Source: a virus. From it: a DNA stretch of 28,154 bases. The translations under genes and the position numbers were made by a program. Positions 1 to 7,102 of this stretch are shown one piece after another; within the stretch, counting starts at the first letter, position 1, and each line of letters opens with the position of its first letter. The stretch spans positions 1 through 28,154 of the IMG/VR virus record IMGVR_UViG_3300049216_000624. One strand, written 5' to 3'. Under the pieces are notes generated by a model. It was not told the DNA's origin. It ran no database searches and was given only the letters and a program-made list of their open reading frames with translations.

Positions 1-312
1 TTACTGGCTGGGGCTGGTCGGCTGGCCGTTAATGGTCGGGATGACAATCCCGTTGATAATGCCCTTGTGGGTCGGAGCACCGGTAATACCGGGGGTCATC
101 GCGCTGTTACCCGCACCATTGGTCATGGAGCTGCCGGGGGATTGCTGGCGGGGCGTACCGTTTGCGTTGATACCGTTCACCCGGTCGATATTCGGGCCGG
201 AAATCGCGCCGCCATCGGAATTGATTCCGGAATCGACCCCGCTCCCGACCTGGGCCTCGGCAAAATTGGCGCTGCACAGGGTTAAAACCGCAACCAGCAT
301 CCAACGCGACAT
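1..312 (-). CDS. Small secreted protein, probably host
   Basis: This 103-residue protein has a likely Sec signal peptide: Met-Ser-Arg, then a hydrophobic stretch (about residues 5-15) and an Ala-Glu-Ala cleavage region near residue 20. The mature part is rich in Gly, Asn, Ser and Pro and shows no motif I recognise. The stop codon occupies the first three bases of the window, so the gene is complete. The ATG at 312 is preceded on the minus strand by GGGAG at good spacing. It lies outside the tRNA-derived attachment fragment at 412-457, so I place it in host DNA; that placement is inference. Function is unknown; a periplasmic or exported small protein is the most that can be said. Confidence 0.55.
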   Translation of the reverse strand: MSRWMLVAVLTLCSANFAEAQVGSGVDSGINSDGGAISGPNIDRVNGINANGTPRQQSPGSSMTNGAGNSAMTPGITGAPTHKGIINGIVIPTINGQPTSPSQ

Positions 313-324
313 GAACGTCTCCCA

Positions 325-348
325 AATGGCCAGCGTGATCCGGCCATT
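325..348 (-). other. Short hairpin upstream of the secreted protein gene
   Basis: A 7-bp inverted repeat (AATGGCC / GGCCATT, loop of 10 nt) sits between the tRNA fragment and the Shine-Dalgarno of the gene at 1-312. On the minus strand it is followed by TTGGGAG. It could be a terminator for the original tRNA transcript or a leader structure. It has no long T tract, so the role is uncertain. Confidence 0.3.
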
Positions 349-411
349 AAAGATATCGTCGAGTTTGCGCCGCGTTCAAGGACTTGGATCAACCGGAGGA
401 TGAAAGAAGTA

Positions 412-457
412 TGGTGGGTGCTGTAGGGATCGAACCTACGACAAGCTGATTAAGAGT
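412..457 (-). other. attL-like site: 3' fragment of tRNA-Lys(CUU)
   Basis: Read on the minus strand this is a perfect tRNA 3' portion, from nucleotide 31 through the anticodon loop CTCTTAA (anticodon CTT, Lys), the 3' anticodon strand TCAGC, variable loop TTGTC, T arm GTAGG-TTCGATC-CCTAC, acceptor strand AGCACCC, discriminator A and encoded CCA. The D arm and 5' acceptor strand are absent: the sequence beyond 457 does not pair with the anticodon or acceptor strands. Known integrases often use tRNA 3' ends and leave exactly such a displaced duplicate at one junction. The orientation predicts host DNA to the left and the element to the right, with the intact tRNA-Lys at the far right end. Confidence 0.8.
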
Positions 458-493
458 ACGCTCCTCACCTACAAAAGCGCTGTATATCAATGC

Positions 494-527
494 CTTGTGG
501 CGTGTGTCATCAGGTACACACCACAAG
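494..527. repeat. Imperfect inverted repeat (hairpin or operator)
   Basis: The arms 494-507 (CTTGTGG, CG, TGTGT) and 516-527 (ACACACCACAAG) pair over 12 bp with a two-base CG bulge and an 8-nt loop. There is no T tract on either side, so a rho-independent terminator is unlikely; an operator or RNA hairpin is possible. The right arm overlaps the first GGTACACACC copy. Confidence 0.45.
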
Positions 528-604
528 AAAGCCTAATGAAATCAATGGCTGCATATCTGGCCACGGAGCAAAAAGATACACAGTGGTACACACCCCTGTC
601 TCGT

Positions 605-618
605 TTAACCATGGTTAA
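605..618. promoter_or_regulatory. Perfect 14-bp palindrome, candidate operator
   Basis: TTAACCATGGTTAA is its own reverse complement and lies 20 bases upstream of the helicase start codon at 639. Its length and symmetry fit a dimeric HTH repressor site. I saw no second exact copy in the window. The binding protein is unknown; the small HTH protein encoded at 3704-3985 is one candidate, by inference only. Confidence 0.5.
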
Positions 619-638
619 TTGTCTGCTATAGGAGCCAC

Positions 639-2183
639 ATGATGCTCGTCCACACTGATACCCGGAAGATCGTGCTCAAGATCGACAACCCTGCGCGTGT
701 GATGAACGTCATCCCGTCTGCTCGGCAGTTCCAATTTCAAGGTCACGACCTGATCGCGGTGCCTCATAAGCTCGACGAGACAAAGGTGCTCCGCAACCTG
801 GGGTTCGATACCCCCTCACCCATCAGGTCGCAGTATAAGTGGTCGGGGCAGTACACCCCCATGGCCCACCAGTTCGAGACCTGCGACTTCCTGACGATGA
901 ACCGGCGCGCGTTCTGCCTGCTCGATATGGGCCTGGGCAAGACGCTCTGCACCCTCTGGGCCTACGACTATCTGCGGTCGATCGGCCGGATCAAGTCCAT
1001 GCTCGTTATCTCGCCGCTGTCCACCCTGGAGCCCACCTGGGCCAATGAGGTCTTCCGGCACTTCCCACACCTGACCTTCGGCGTCCTGCACGGCAGCAAG
1101 GACCGGCGTGAGAAGTTGCTGGCAGAAGATTTCGATGTCTATCTCATCAACCACGACGGCATCAAAACCATGCTCCCGCCCCTCAAGGCGAAGAAGGGGA
1201 TCGACCTCGTGGTCGTCGATGAGATCGCATCGTTCCGCAACGCCAAGAGCGATCGGTGGAAAGCCCTCAACCAGATCACCGCCGGTAAGGATTGGGTCTG
1301 GGGCCTGACCGGCACCCCCACACCCAACGGCCCCGAAGACGCATGGGCGCAGGTCCGGCTCATATCCCCCGAGCGGGTCACGCCGTTCGCTGGCAAATGG
1401 CGCGACCAGACCATGCGCCAGGTCGGCACCTTCAAGTGGCTGCCACGCGAGAACGCCACCGAAATCGTAGCTCAAGCGATGCAGCCCGCCATCCGGTTCA
1501 AGCGCGACGACGTGCTCGACCTGCCGCCCTGCACCCTGCTCGACCGGCACGCGCCGATGTCACTCGAGCAGGCTTCGGCGTACAAAGAGATGTTGACGAA
1601 GCTCAAGACCGAGGCATCCCAGAGCCAGATACTCGCGGTCAATGAGGGGGTGAAGTTGGGCAAGCTGGTCCAGATCGCGTCGGGCGTGGTGTACGATATT
1701 AAGGGCGAGCCGGTGGTGCTGGGTGCCGAGAGCCGGTTGAAGGTGGTCCGCGAGGCGATCGAGCAGAGCGGGTCCAAGTCGATCGTGTTCGTGCCGTATA
1801 CTGGCGTTTTGAATTACGTTGCTACTGAGTTGGGCAAAGACTATCACGTTGCCGTCATCAACGGTTCCACGCCGAAGGGTGAGCGGGATCGTATCTTCCA
1901 GACCTTCCAGCACACCAATGAGATCGACGTGCTCGTTGCACAACCTGCTGCCATGTCACACGGCCTCACACTGACGAGTGCGTCAACAACCATATGGTGG
2001 TCTCCGATCACTAGCCATGAGACTTATGCACAAGCTAACGCGCGCATCACCCGCCCGGGTCAGCGGCACCATCAGTTCATCGTGCGCGTCGAAGGCTCGG
2101 CTGTGGAGCGGAAACTCTATGCGACGCTGGAAAAACGGCACACGACCCAGGGCCTCCTGCTTGAAATTTTGCAGAACAGTTAG
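639..2183 (+). CDS. SNF2-family (SF2) DNA helicase/ATPase
   Basis: The 514-residue protein has the two RecA-like lobes of SNF2-type helicases. Visible motifs are Gln78 in a Q-like region (YTPMAHQ), Walker A DMGLGKT at 96-102, motif II DEIA at 194-197 (instead of the usual DEAH), motif III TGTP at 224-227, and motif VI QANARITRPGQ at 465-475. It should bind duplex DNA and use ATP to translocate or remodel it. Such compact helicases are common in phage replication modules, where they probably assist replication or recombination. The start is the first of two ATGs, with AGGAG five bases upstream. It heads the plus-strand early module and follows the palindrome at 605-618. The family call is firm; the exact role is inferred. 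Confidence 0.92.
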   Translation: MMLVHTDTRKIVLKIDNPARVMNVIPSARQFQFQGHDLIAVPHKLDETKVLRNLGFDTPSPIRSQYKWSGQYTPMAHQFETCDFLTMNRRAFCLLDMGLGKTLCTLWAYDYLRSIGRIKSMLVISPLSTLEPTWANEVFRHFPHLTFGVLHGSKDRREKLLAEDFDVYLINHDGIKTMLPPLKAKKGIDLVVVDEIASFRNAKSDRWKALNQITAGKDWVWGLTGTPTPNGPEDAWAQVRLISPERVTPFAGKWRDQTMRQVGTFKWLPRENATEIVAQAMQPAIRFKRDDVLDLPPCTLLDRHAPMSLEQASAYKEMLTKLKTEASQSQILAVNEGVKLGKLVQIASGVVYDIKGEPVVLGAESRLKVVREAIEQSGSKSIVFVPYTGVLNYVATELGKDYHVAVINGSTPKGERDRIFQTFQHTNEIDVLVAQPAAMSHGLTLTSASTTIWWSPITSHETYAQANARITRPGQRHHQFIVRVEGSAVERKLYATLEKRHTTQGLLLEILQNS

Positions 2184-2184
2184 C

Positions 2185-2213
2185 TTGACATAATGTGTTA
2201 GCAGGTGTATCAT
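2185..2213 (+). promoter_or_regulatory. Sigma70-like promoter with internal TGTTAGC
   Basis: TTGACA at 2185-2190 and TATCAT at 2208-2213 are separated by exactly 17 bases, close to the ideal sigma70 arrangement. It begins just after the helicase stop codon and would start transcripts near 2220, upstream of the start at 2244. The spacer contains TGTTAGC (2196-2202), the heptamer repeated through the window, so a protein binding there would block polymerase. Confidence 0.75.
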
Positions 2214-2243
2214 ACGTTACATCATCACACTTGGAGAGCCGAC

Positions 2244-2627
2244 ATGTCTAATCAACTGGATAAATTCGTTGCTGCTTACATCAAGTTGCGTGACGCCAAG
2301 GCGGCTCTCGCAGCAAAGTATAAAGAACAGCTTGTACCGATCGAGACCGCTATGGGGAAGATCGAAGCGGCGCTCTTGCAAACCCTGAATAGCCAGGGCG
2401 CGCAGAGCGTAAAGACGCCGGAGGGCACTGTCTACAAGACATCGCGGACCAGCGCGACAGCTTCCGAGTGGGACACCTTCCTCGCCTGGGTGCGCGAGAA
2501 TGAGCATTGGAACTTTCTGGAGCGCCGTGTTAGCAAGACGGCGGTCGAGGAGTACCGCACCGAGTTCCAAGATATCCCTCCCGGCATCTCTGTCCGTGAG
2601 GAAGTCACCGTCAACATCCGTCGCTAA
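2244..2627 (+). CDS. Conserved phage replication-region protein, unknown function
   Basis: This 127-residue protein is predicted helical in its first half (Lys/Ala/Glu-rich, about residues 1-50) and mixed in its second half, with a segment reading SVKTPEGTVYKTS near 55-67 and a terminal VTVNIRR. The pattern resembles a small conserved protein often found between helicase and ssDNA-binding-type genes in short-tailed phages; I do not know a proven function. I chose the ATG at 2244 because GGAGA precedes it at good spacing and because the in-frame ATG at 2205 lies inside the -10 element of the promoter at 2185-2213. It is followed 11 bases later by the next gene, so the two are likely co-transcribed. 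Confidence 0.75.
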   Translation: MSNQLDKFVAAYIKLRDAKAALAAKYKEQLVPIETAMGKIEAALLQTLNSQGAQSVKTPEGTVYKTSRTSATASEWDTFLAWVRENEHWNFLERRVSKTAVEEYRTEFQDIPPGISVREEVTVNIRR

Positions 2628-2638
2628 TAGGGGCCGAC

Positions 2639-3649
2639 ATGAACAACATCGTACCATTCGAGCAAGGCGGTCTTCCCGCCCACTTACAGGGCAAGCCTGT
2701 AGATAACACCGAGTTCTCCTCCGGCGTCGCCGGGGGCTATGCGGTCCTGTCGCTTAAGGGCAAGGTCTGGCACATCGTCCAGCACGGTGAGCGCACCCTC
2801 GTCACCCGGCCGGATGATCCGAACGAGCCCGCCACCAGCCTGCTGGTCGTGCTGCTGCGCGCCAACAAGCACCTGTCGAAGCTGTATTATAAGAACGGCC
2901 ACGTCGAGGGGTCGACCGAGAAGCCGGACTGCTATTCCAACGACGGGATCACCCCGGCGCTGGACGCGCAGGAGCGCCAGGCCGAGAAGTGTGCCGTGTG
3001 CCCGCACAACGCCTGGGGCTCGAAGGTCTCCGAGAACGGGTCCAAGGTGAAAGCCTGCTCGGACAGCCGCCGCGTGGCGGTCTGCCCCGCCGGATCGCCT
3101 GACGCCCCGATGCTCCTGCGCGTGCCGGCGGCCAGCCTGCGCGACCTGGGGGCTTATGCCGGCATGCTCGCCAAGCGCGGCGCGGCGGTGAACGCCGTCG
3201 TCACCCGCATGTCGTTCGACCATTCGGTCGCGTACCCCAAGCTGGTGTTCAAGCCGGAGGGGTGGCTCGATGCCGATGCCTACTCTCAGGTTCTTGAGGC
3301 GACGAACAGCGATCTGGTCGAGCAGATCGTCGCGGTCGGCACGGGTATCGAGACGGGTGAAGCGCCTGAGCCCGACCCGCTGGGTGAAGCTCCGGCGCAT
3401 GTGAAGGCTGCCGCCACGCCCGCGCCTGTGGCCACCAAGCCCGTTGCCACCCAGGCAGCTACCCCTGCCAAGACCACCACCTCCAGCGCGGCAGCCGCGG
3501 CGTTCGGTGGGGTCAAGCAGGCGGCCCCTGCGGCCAAACCTGAGCCTGAGAGGCAGGCCCCGAGCGCGGATATCGACGAGGGGCTGGGCGACATCCTAGC
3601 GGGTGCCAACGAGGCCCTGGCTAGCGTCCTAGCCGATCTGGACAATTAA
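2639..3649 (+). CDS. Candidate phage ssDNA-binding protein with Cys cluster
   Basis: The 336-residue protein has an N-terminal globular part (about 1-230), a low-complexity Ala/Pro/Thr/Lys linker (about 245-305), and a strongly acidic, hydrophobic end (from about 310, including DIDEGLGDIL and finishing in ADLDN). Cysteines at 98, 118, 121, 140 and 149, including CAVCPHNAWGSK, could bind zinc. A folded DNA-binding core, flexible linker and acidic tip is the architecture of single-stranded DNA-binding proteins, whose tails recruit replication enzymes. The position between the helicase and the primase-helicase fits. The SSB role is inference from architecture and context; no OB-fold signature can be proven by eye. 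Confidence 0.6.
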   Translation: MNNIVPFEQGGLPAHLQGKPVDNTEFSSGVAGGYAVLSLKGKVWHIVQHGERTLVTRPDDPNEPATSLLVVLLRANKHLSKLYYKNGHVEGSTEKPDCYSNDGITPALDAQERQAEKCAVCPHNAWGSKVSENGSKVKACSDSRRVAVCPAGSPDAPMLLRVPAASLRDLGAYAGMLAKRGAAVNAVVTRMSFDHSVAYPKLVFKPEGWLDADAYSQVLEATNSDLVEQIVAVGTGIETGEAPEPDPLGEAPAHVKAAATPAPVATKPVATQAATPAKTTTSSAAAAAFGGVKQAAPAAKPEPERQAPSADIDEGLGDILAGANEALASVLADLDN

Positions 3650-3657
3650 GGCTCTCA

Positions 3658-3687
3658 CCCCGCCACCCTCACACGGTGGCGGGGTTT
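3658..3687 (+). terminator. Terminator-like hairpin after the candidate SSB gene
   Basis: CCCCGCCACC (3658-3667) pairs perfectly with GGTGGCGGGG (3675-3684) around a 7-nt loop and is followed by only TTT, then CG. The stem is very stable but the T tract is short, so it probably attenuates rather than fully stops transcription into the HTH gene. It lies 9 bases after the stop codon of the upstream gene. Confidence 0.7.
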
Positions 3688-3703
3688 CGTCCGGGGAAAC
3701 ACC

Positions 3704-3985
3704 ATGCACGACGACATCGAACTGTTCCGCCAAGCGTCCCTGACGCCGGCAGATGTAGCTGACCTTCTCAACGTGAGCCGCGTCACAGGGAGCCGCTGGC
3801 TCAACGGGCACTTCCAACCGCACGCTCTCATCCGAGATCGGGTCTCGGACCTGGCAGGTCGGGTTAAAAATTTGTTAGATAACGGTAGCCTCCCCCTCGC
3901 CACCGCCGCTAAATCTAGTGGTCGGTACGCTGCACTCCGCAGCATGTTGTATGGCGACAACCCGACCGGCCCGAGCGAAGTGTAA
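3704..3985 (+). CDS. Small helix-turn-helix DNA-binding protein
   Basis: This 93-residue protein contains an HTH-like segment at about residues 12-36: LTPADVADLLNVSRVTGSRW followed by a short tail, with the spacing of an XRE/Cro-like or MerR-like recognition helix. The rest is Ala/Ser/Leu-rich and unassigned. The ATG is preceded by GGGGAAA at usable spacing. It lies between a terminator-like hairpin and the primase-helicase gene, so its expression may be set apart from the upstream genes. It is the only plausible sequence-specific regulator in the window and is therefore a candidate for binding the palindrome at 605-618 or the dispersed TGTTAGC sites. That link is inference. Confidence 0.7.
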   Translation: MHDDIELFRQASLTPADVADLLNVSRVTGSRWLNGHFQPHALIRDRVSDLAGRVKNLLDNGSLPLATAAKSSGRYAALRSMLYGDNPTGPSEV

Positions 3986-4055
3986 GCAATAAAAAATCAA
4001 GGCTGGCGCTAACACTTTTCGCCTGATACCCTGCCTCCCCCACCGGAGATCGCCA
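3986..4055 (+). promoter_or_regulatory. Leader of the primase-helicase gene
   Basis: This 70-base gap contains an A-rich run, one GCTAACA site (4008-4014) and GGAG seven bases before the TTG start. A TGATAC hexamer lies near 4024, but no convincing -35 partner is visible, so I do not call a promoter. Confidence 0.35.
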
Positions 4056-6914
4056 TTGAATACCCAGGAATTTCTTGAGGCGATTGTGCCTGCGGGCTCA
4101 AACGTCGCCATCGCCATGCTCCGTCCTGACGGGACGATGGGCCAGAAGTTTTTCCCCACCCATGCCGAGGCCGCCGCGTTCGTCGCCAAGGCCATCCCTG
4201 CAAACATCCCGGTCTATCACGGCTGCGCAGGCTACGGGCCGGAGTCCGGTGGACGTAAGGCGGAGAACGTTACCGCCATCGGCGCGCTCTGGCTCGACAT
4301 AGATGTCGGCCCATCGAAGCCGTACCAAAATAAAAACGATGCTTTTATCGCGCTCGCTAATTTCGTAACGACGCTGGGTATGCCTAAGCCTTTGGTGGTT
4401 GATAGCGGCTATGGGCTGCACGTTTACTGGCCGCTGGCGCGGGCCGTCACGCGGGCCGAGTGGTTGCCGGTGGCCCGAGCCCTCAAGTCTGCCGCCGTGG
4501 CGCTGGGCCTGGGCGCTGACCCAACACGCACGGCCGACGCCGCCAGCGTCCTGCGGCCGGTCGGCACGTTCAACCGGAAAGACCCGGCCAACCCCAAGCC
4601 CGTCCGGTTCGCCGCAGGGTACGACGCGCACTACCTGCTAACACACTATCACACAATCTTGGGCGTCGAGCCCGACCCGCTGGGCGACATGCCGGCGCAC
4701 ATCCAGCGCAACACCACCATGAACGCAGACTTCTCGGCGGGCACCACAGGCTCCGGCGACGCTGCACAGTTGGATGATGTGCTCGCGGTCTGCGGGCAGC
4801 TACGGGCCATGCGCGACGCCCCCGAGAGCCAGAGCTATCCCGAGTGGTATAGTTGTCTGGGGGTGCTGGCCTTCTGTGAGGGTGGCGAGGATATCGCGCA
4901 CGAGTGGAGCGCCGGCCATCCCGGCTATCGCCGGGCGCAAACTCAGAAGTTCCTTGATAAATGGCAGACACTTACGGGCGGCGCGACCTGCGCGAAATTT
5001 AAATCGGACAACCCCGCCGGATGCGCAGGCTGTACCTTCACGGGCAAGTCCCCGCTTGGCGCACCGCGCAAACAGATCGTCGTCCACACCCTGGCCGATG
5101 GCACCACGATATCCCAAGCCGTGCGCAAATCGGTCGGCGACCCGGCGGGCTACGGCACGTCGGATCAGGGTATCTCCCGCACATACAAGGACGACTCCGG
5201 CGCATGGGCGAACGAGTTAATCTGCACCCGGTTGTTCCGCCCCATTGCAGCAATAAATACAAGCACCCAGCAAGGCATTGGCGTTGCGCATCACGTTGAA
5301 TTTGAGGTAATCTATCAGAAAGCTGGGGGTGTTACTCAGCGTAATACCTTCACGATACCGGGCGACACGCTCGCGAAACAGCAAGGCTTCCTTGAGGCGA
5401 TCGGAAAGCATTTGATATACCCTGCACCAAACAAGGAACGCTTCGTCCACGAATACGCCAAAGCGTATGTGATGAAGCTTCACTCTGAGAAGGACGACAT
5501 CAAGAGCGTCGATCACTTCGGCTGGCATGACGATGACTTCGTAGTGGGCCGCACGGTCTACAAGGCTGACGGTACCAATGAGGAGGCCGTGCTGATGGGC
5601 AGTGCCGTCAGCTTGGGCGGGAACCTGGGGCCGATGACCAACGACGCTCATGCCTGGGTGGATGCGGTGGATAAGGTGATGCAGCTTCCGGGCAACGAGG
5701 CGATGCAGTTCGCTCTACTCTGTTCTTTGGCTGCGCCGATCTGGGCTTTTTCACACGACGTACCTGGCGTGATGGTCCACTACTACTCGCCCGACAGTGG
5801 CCGTGGTAAAACCACCGCCCAGCGCATCGGTCTGTCTGTCTGGGGCCGGCAGGACCGGATGATGCTCACCGGCAACGGTGCCACCCCTAACGCCTTCGTC
5901 GCCACCGTCAGCACCTACAGCAACCTGCCAGTGGCCTACGATGAGTTGACGATCTCTAAGACCTTCACCCCTATGGACCTGCTGTACCGGGTGTCCCAGG
6001 GCAACGAAAAGACCCGGATGACCAGCAACGCCGTGCTGAGGGAAGTCACCGCCTCCTGGCGCACCATCGTCATGAGCACCGCCAACAACAGCATGTCGTC
6101 CCAGATCAAGGGCGAGATGGCGAACACAACCGGCGGCCGGGCTCGGCTGTTCGAGGTGCGGATCGGCGAGCGGGCTGAGGTGCCGGACGCTCTCAGGGTG
6201 TTCAATACCATCTATGAGAATGGCGGAACGATGGTTCCGATCTACGCGCCGTATCTGGTTGCTAACCGTAAGCAGCTAACAGATGAAGTCTTCGCAACCC
6301 GTGAGGCGCTAACAGATAAACTTAATTTTTCCAGCGATGAGCGCATGTGGCATCACTTGTTCGCGAGCGTACTGGTCACCTACAAGCATGTAAAAAAGTT
6401 GGGCATGATCCGGTTCAACTCCGACCGCCTGCTTGTCTGGATGGTGGCGCGGTTGGCCGAGAACCGCAAAGACCTGCGCGCACAAAAGGCTGATTACCTT
6501 GATGTATTTGCTGACTTCATGAACAGCATCGCGCAAAGCTGGCTGGTTACAACAGGGATCGGTAACGCCGTGAAGGCAGATGGCCGCGAGGATACTCACG
6601 TTATTAAAGACCCATCGCGTGAACTTCTCGTCCGTGTCGTGTACCCAGAGAAGCCTGGTGATCCAGCCTACTTCGAGGTCGCACAGAAGACGATCGAGGC
6701 ATGGGGACGCAAGGCGGGCGTTGACATAACTGAGCTTAAGGCGTTACTGATTTCTAAATCTTTATTTAACCGCAGCCGTAAAGATCGGCTCGGCAGGGGC
6801 GTGCGTAAGTGGTCGAGCGGGTTGCCGACCACGAATTGGGAAATAGACTTGTCTGCGATCGTTGATGCCCGCAGCCTTGGACGTTTGAATTTGATTTCGG
6901 GAGGAAAGATATGA
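4056..6914 (+). CDS. Primase-helicase: AEP-like primase fused to DUF927-type ATPase
   Basis: The 952-residue protein joins two replication activities. The N-terminal part resembles archaeo-eukaryotic-type primases: metal-binding DID at 81-83 in LWLDIDVG, SGYGLHVYW at 117-125, and DPTRTADAASVLRPVGT from 155. A Cys-containing linker follows (C312, C323, C326). The C-terminal part is a DUF927/SF3-like ATPase with Walker A PDSGRGKTT at 579-587, Walker B-like VAYDE at 626-630 and a TGGRAR stretch at 692-697 that may hold an arginine finger. It should unwind the origin or fork and lay primers. The start is TTG at 4056, supported by GGAG seven bases upstream; the next in-frame Met is at residue 21. 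The stop overlaps the following start (ATGA). Confidence 0.9.
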   Translation: MNTQEFLEAIVPAGSNVAIAMLRPDGTMGQKFFPTHAEAAAFVAKAIPANIPVYHGCAGYGPESGGRKAENVTAIGALWLDIDVGPSKPYQNKNDAFIALANFVTTLGMPKPLVVDSGYGLHVYWPLARAVTRAEWLPVARALKSAAVALGLGADPTRTADAASVLRPVGTFNRKDPANPKPVRFAAGYDAHYLLTHYHTILGVEPDPLGDMPAHIQRNTTMNADFSAGTTGSGDAAQLDDVLAVCGQLRAMRDAPESQSYPEWYSCLGVLAFCEGGEDIAHEWSAGHPGYRRAQTQKFLDKWQTLTGGATCAKFKSDNPAGCAGCTFTGKSPLGAPRKQIVVHTLADGTTISQAVRKSVGDPAGYGTSDQGISRTYKDDSGAWANELICTRLFRPIAAINTSTQQGIGVAHHVEFEVIYQKAGGVTQRNTFTIPGDTLAKQQGFLEAIGKHLIYPAPNKERFVHEYAKAYVMKLHSEKDDIKSVDHFGWHDDDFVVGRTVYKADGTNEEAVLMGSAVSLGGNLGPMTNDAHAWVDAVDKVMQLPGNEAMQFALLCSLAAPIWAFSHDVPGVMVHYYSPDSGRGKTTAQRIGLSVWGRQDRMMLTGNGATPNAFVATVSTYSNLPVAYDELTISKTFTPMDLLYRVSQGNEKTRMTSNAVLREVTASWRTIVMSTANNSMSSQIKGEMANTTGGRARLFEVRIGERAEVPDALRVFNTIYENGGTMVPIYAPYLVANRKQLTDEVFATREALTDKLNFSSDERMWHHLFASVLVTYKHVKKLGMIRFNSDRLLVWMVARLAENRKDLRAQKADYLDVFADFMNSIAQSWLVTTGIGNAVKADGREDTHVIKDPSRELLVRVVYPEKPGDPAYFEVAQKTIEAWGRKAGVDITELKALLISKSLFNRSRKDRLGRGVRKWSSGLPTTNWEIDLSAIVDARSLGRLNLISGGKI

Positions 6915-7102
6915 TCCAGATCGACAGCATCGACGCCGCGCTTAACAAAATCCTCGCCGAACATAACCTCGACCTCGATGCGCTACCGTCTCTCGCTGGT
7001 GTTAGCGAGACGGTTAATGAGATGGATGACGAATACTTTGGAGAGGAAGCACACGCAATGCGCGAAGTTACTGCGCCCGCCCTTCATCCATCCCTTGGCT
7101 GA
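6911..7102 (+). CDS. Small acidic protein, unknown
   Basis: This 63-residue ORF starts at an ATG overlapping the primase-helicase stop codon (ATGA), with GGAGG upstream, so it is translationally coupled. It is acidic in the middle (EMDDEYFGEEAH at about 37-48) and resembles no family I know. Its last 35 bases overlap the 3' end of the oppositely oriented 2066-aa gene. Good ribosome-binding signals argue that it is real. Confidence 0.6.
   Translation: MIQIDSIDAALNKILAEHNLDLDALPSLAGVSETVNEMDDEYFGEEAHAMREVTAPALHPSLG

Larger units (their letters stand above)
458..638. promoter_or_regulatory. Early regulatory region upstream of the helicase gene
   Basis: This stretch of 181 bases between the attachment fragment and the first phage gene carries no convincing ORF. 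It is AT-richer than its surroundings and holds an imperfect inverted repeat (494-527), two copies of GGTACACACC (513-522 and 585-594) and a perfect 14-bp palindrome (605-618). This density of dyads suggests operators that control the replication operon. I could not define a -35/-10 pair with confidence. Confidence 0.5.

Noticed and set aside
412-487. A complete tRNA gene on the minus strand
   Set aside because: The 3' 46 nucleotides are perfect but the 5' acceptor strand (GGGTGCT) and D arm are absent, and the 5' anticodon strand does not pair.
585-638. A promoter with extended -10 (TGCTATAGG) before the helicase gene
   Set aside because: The transcript would begin at or after the ribosome-binding site and start codon, and the -35 partner is poor.
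2205-2243. Upstream ATG at 2205 as start of the 127-aa gene
   Set aside because: It lies within the -10 region of the promoter and lacks a ribosome-binding site; the ATG at 2244 has GGAGA at good spacing.
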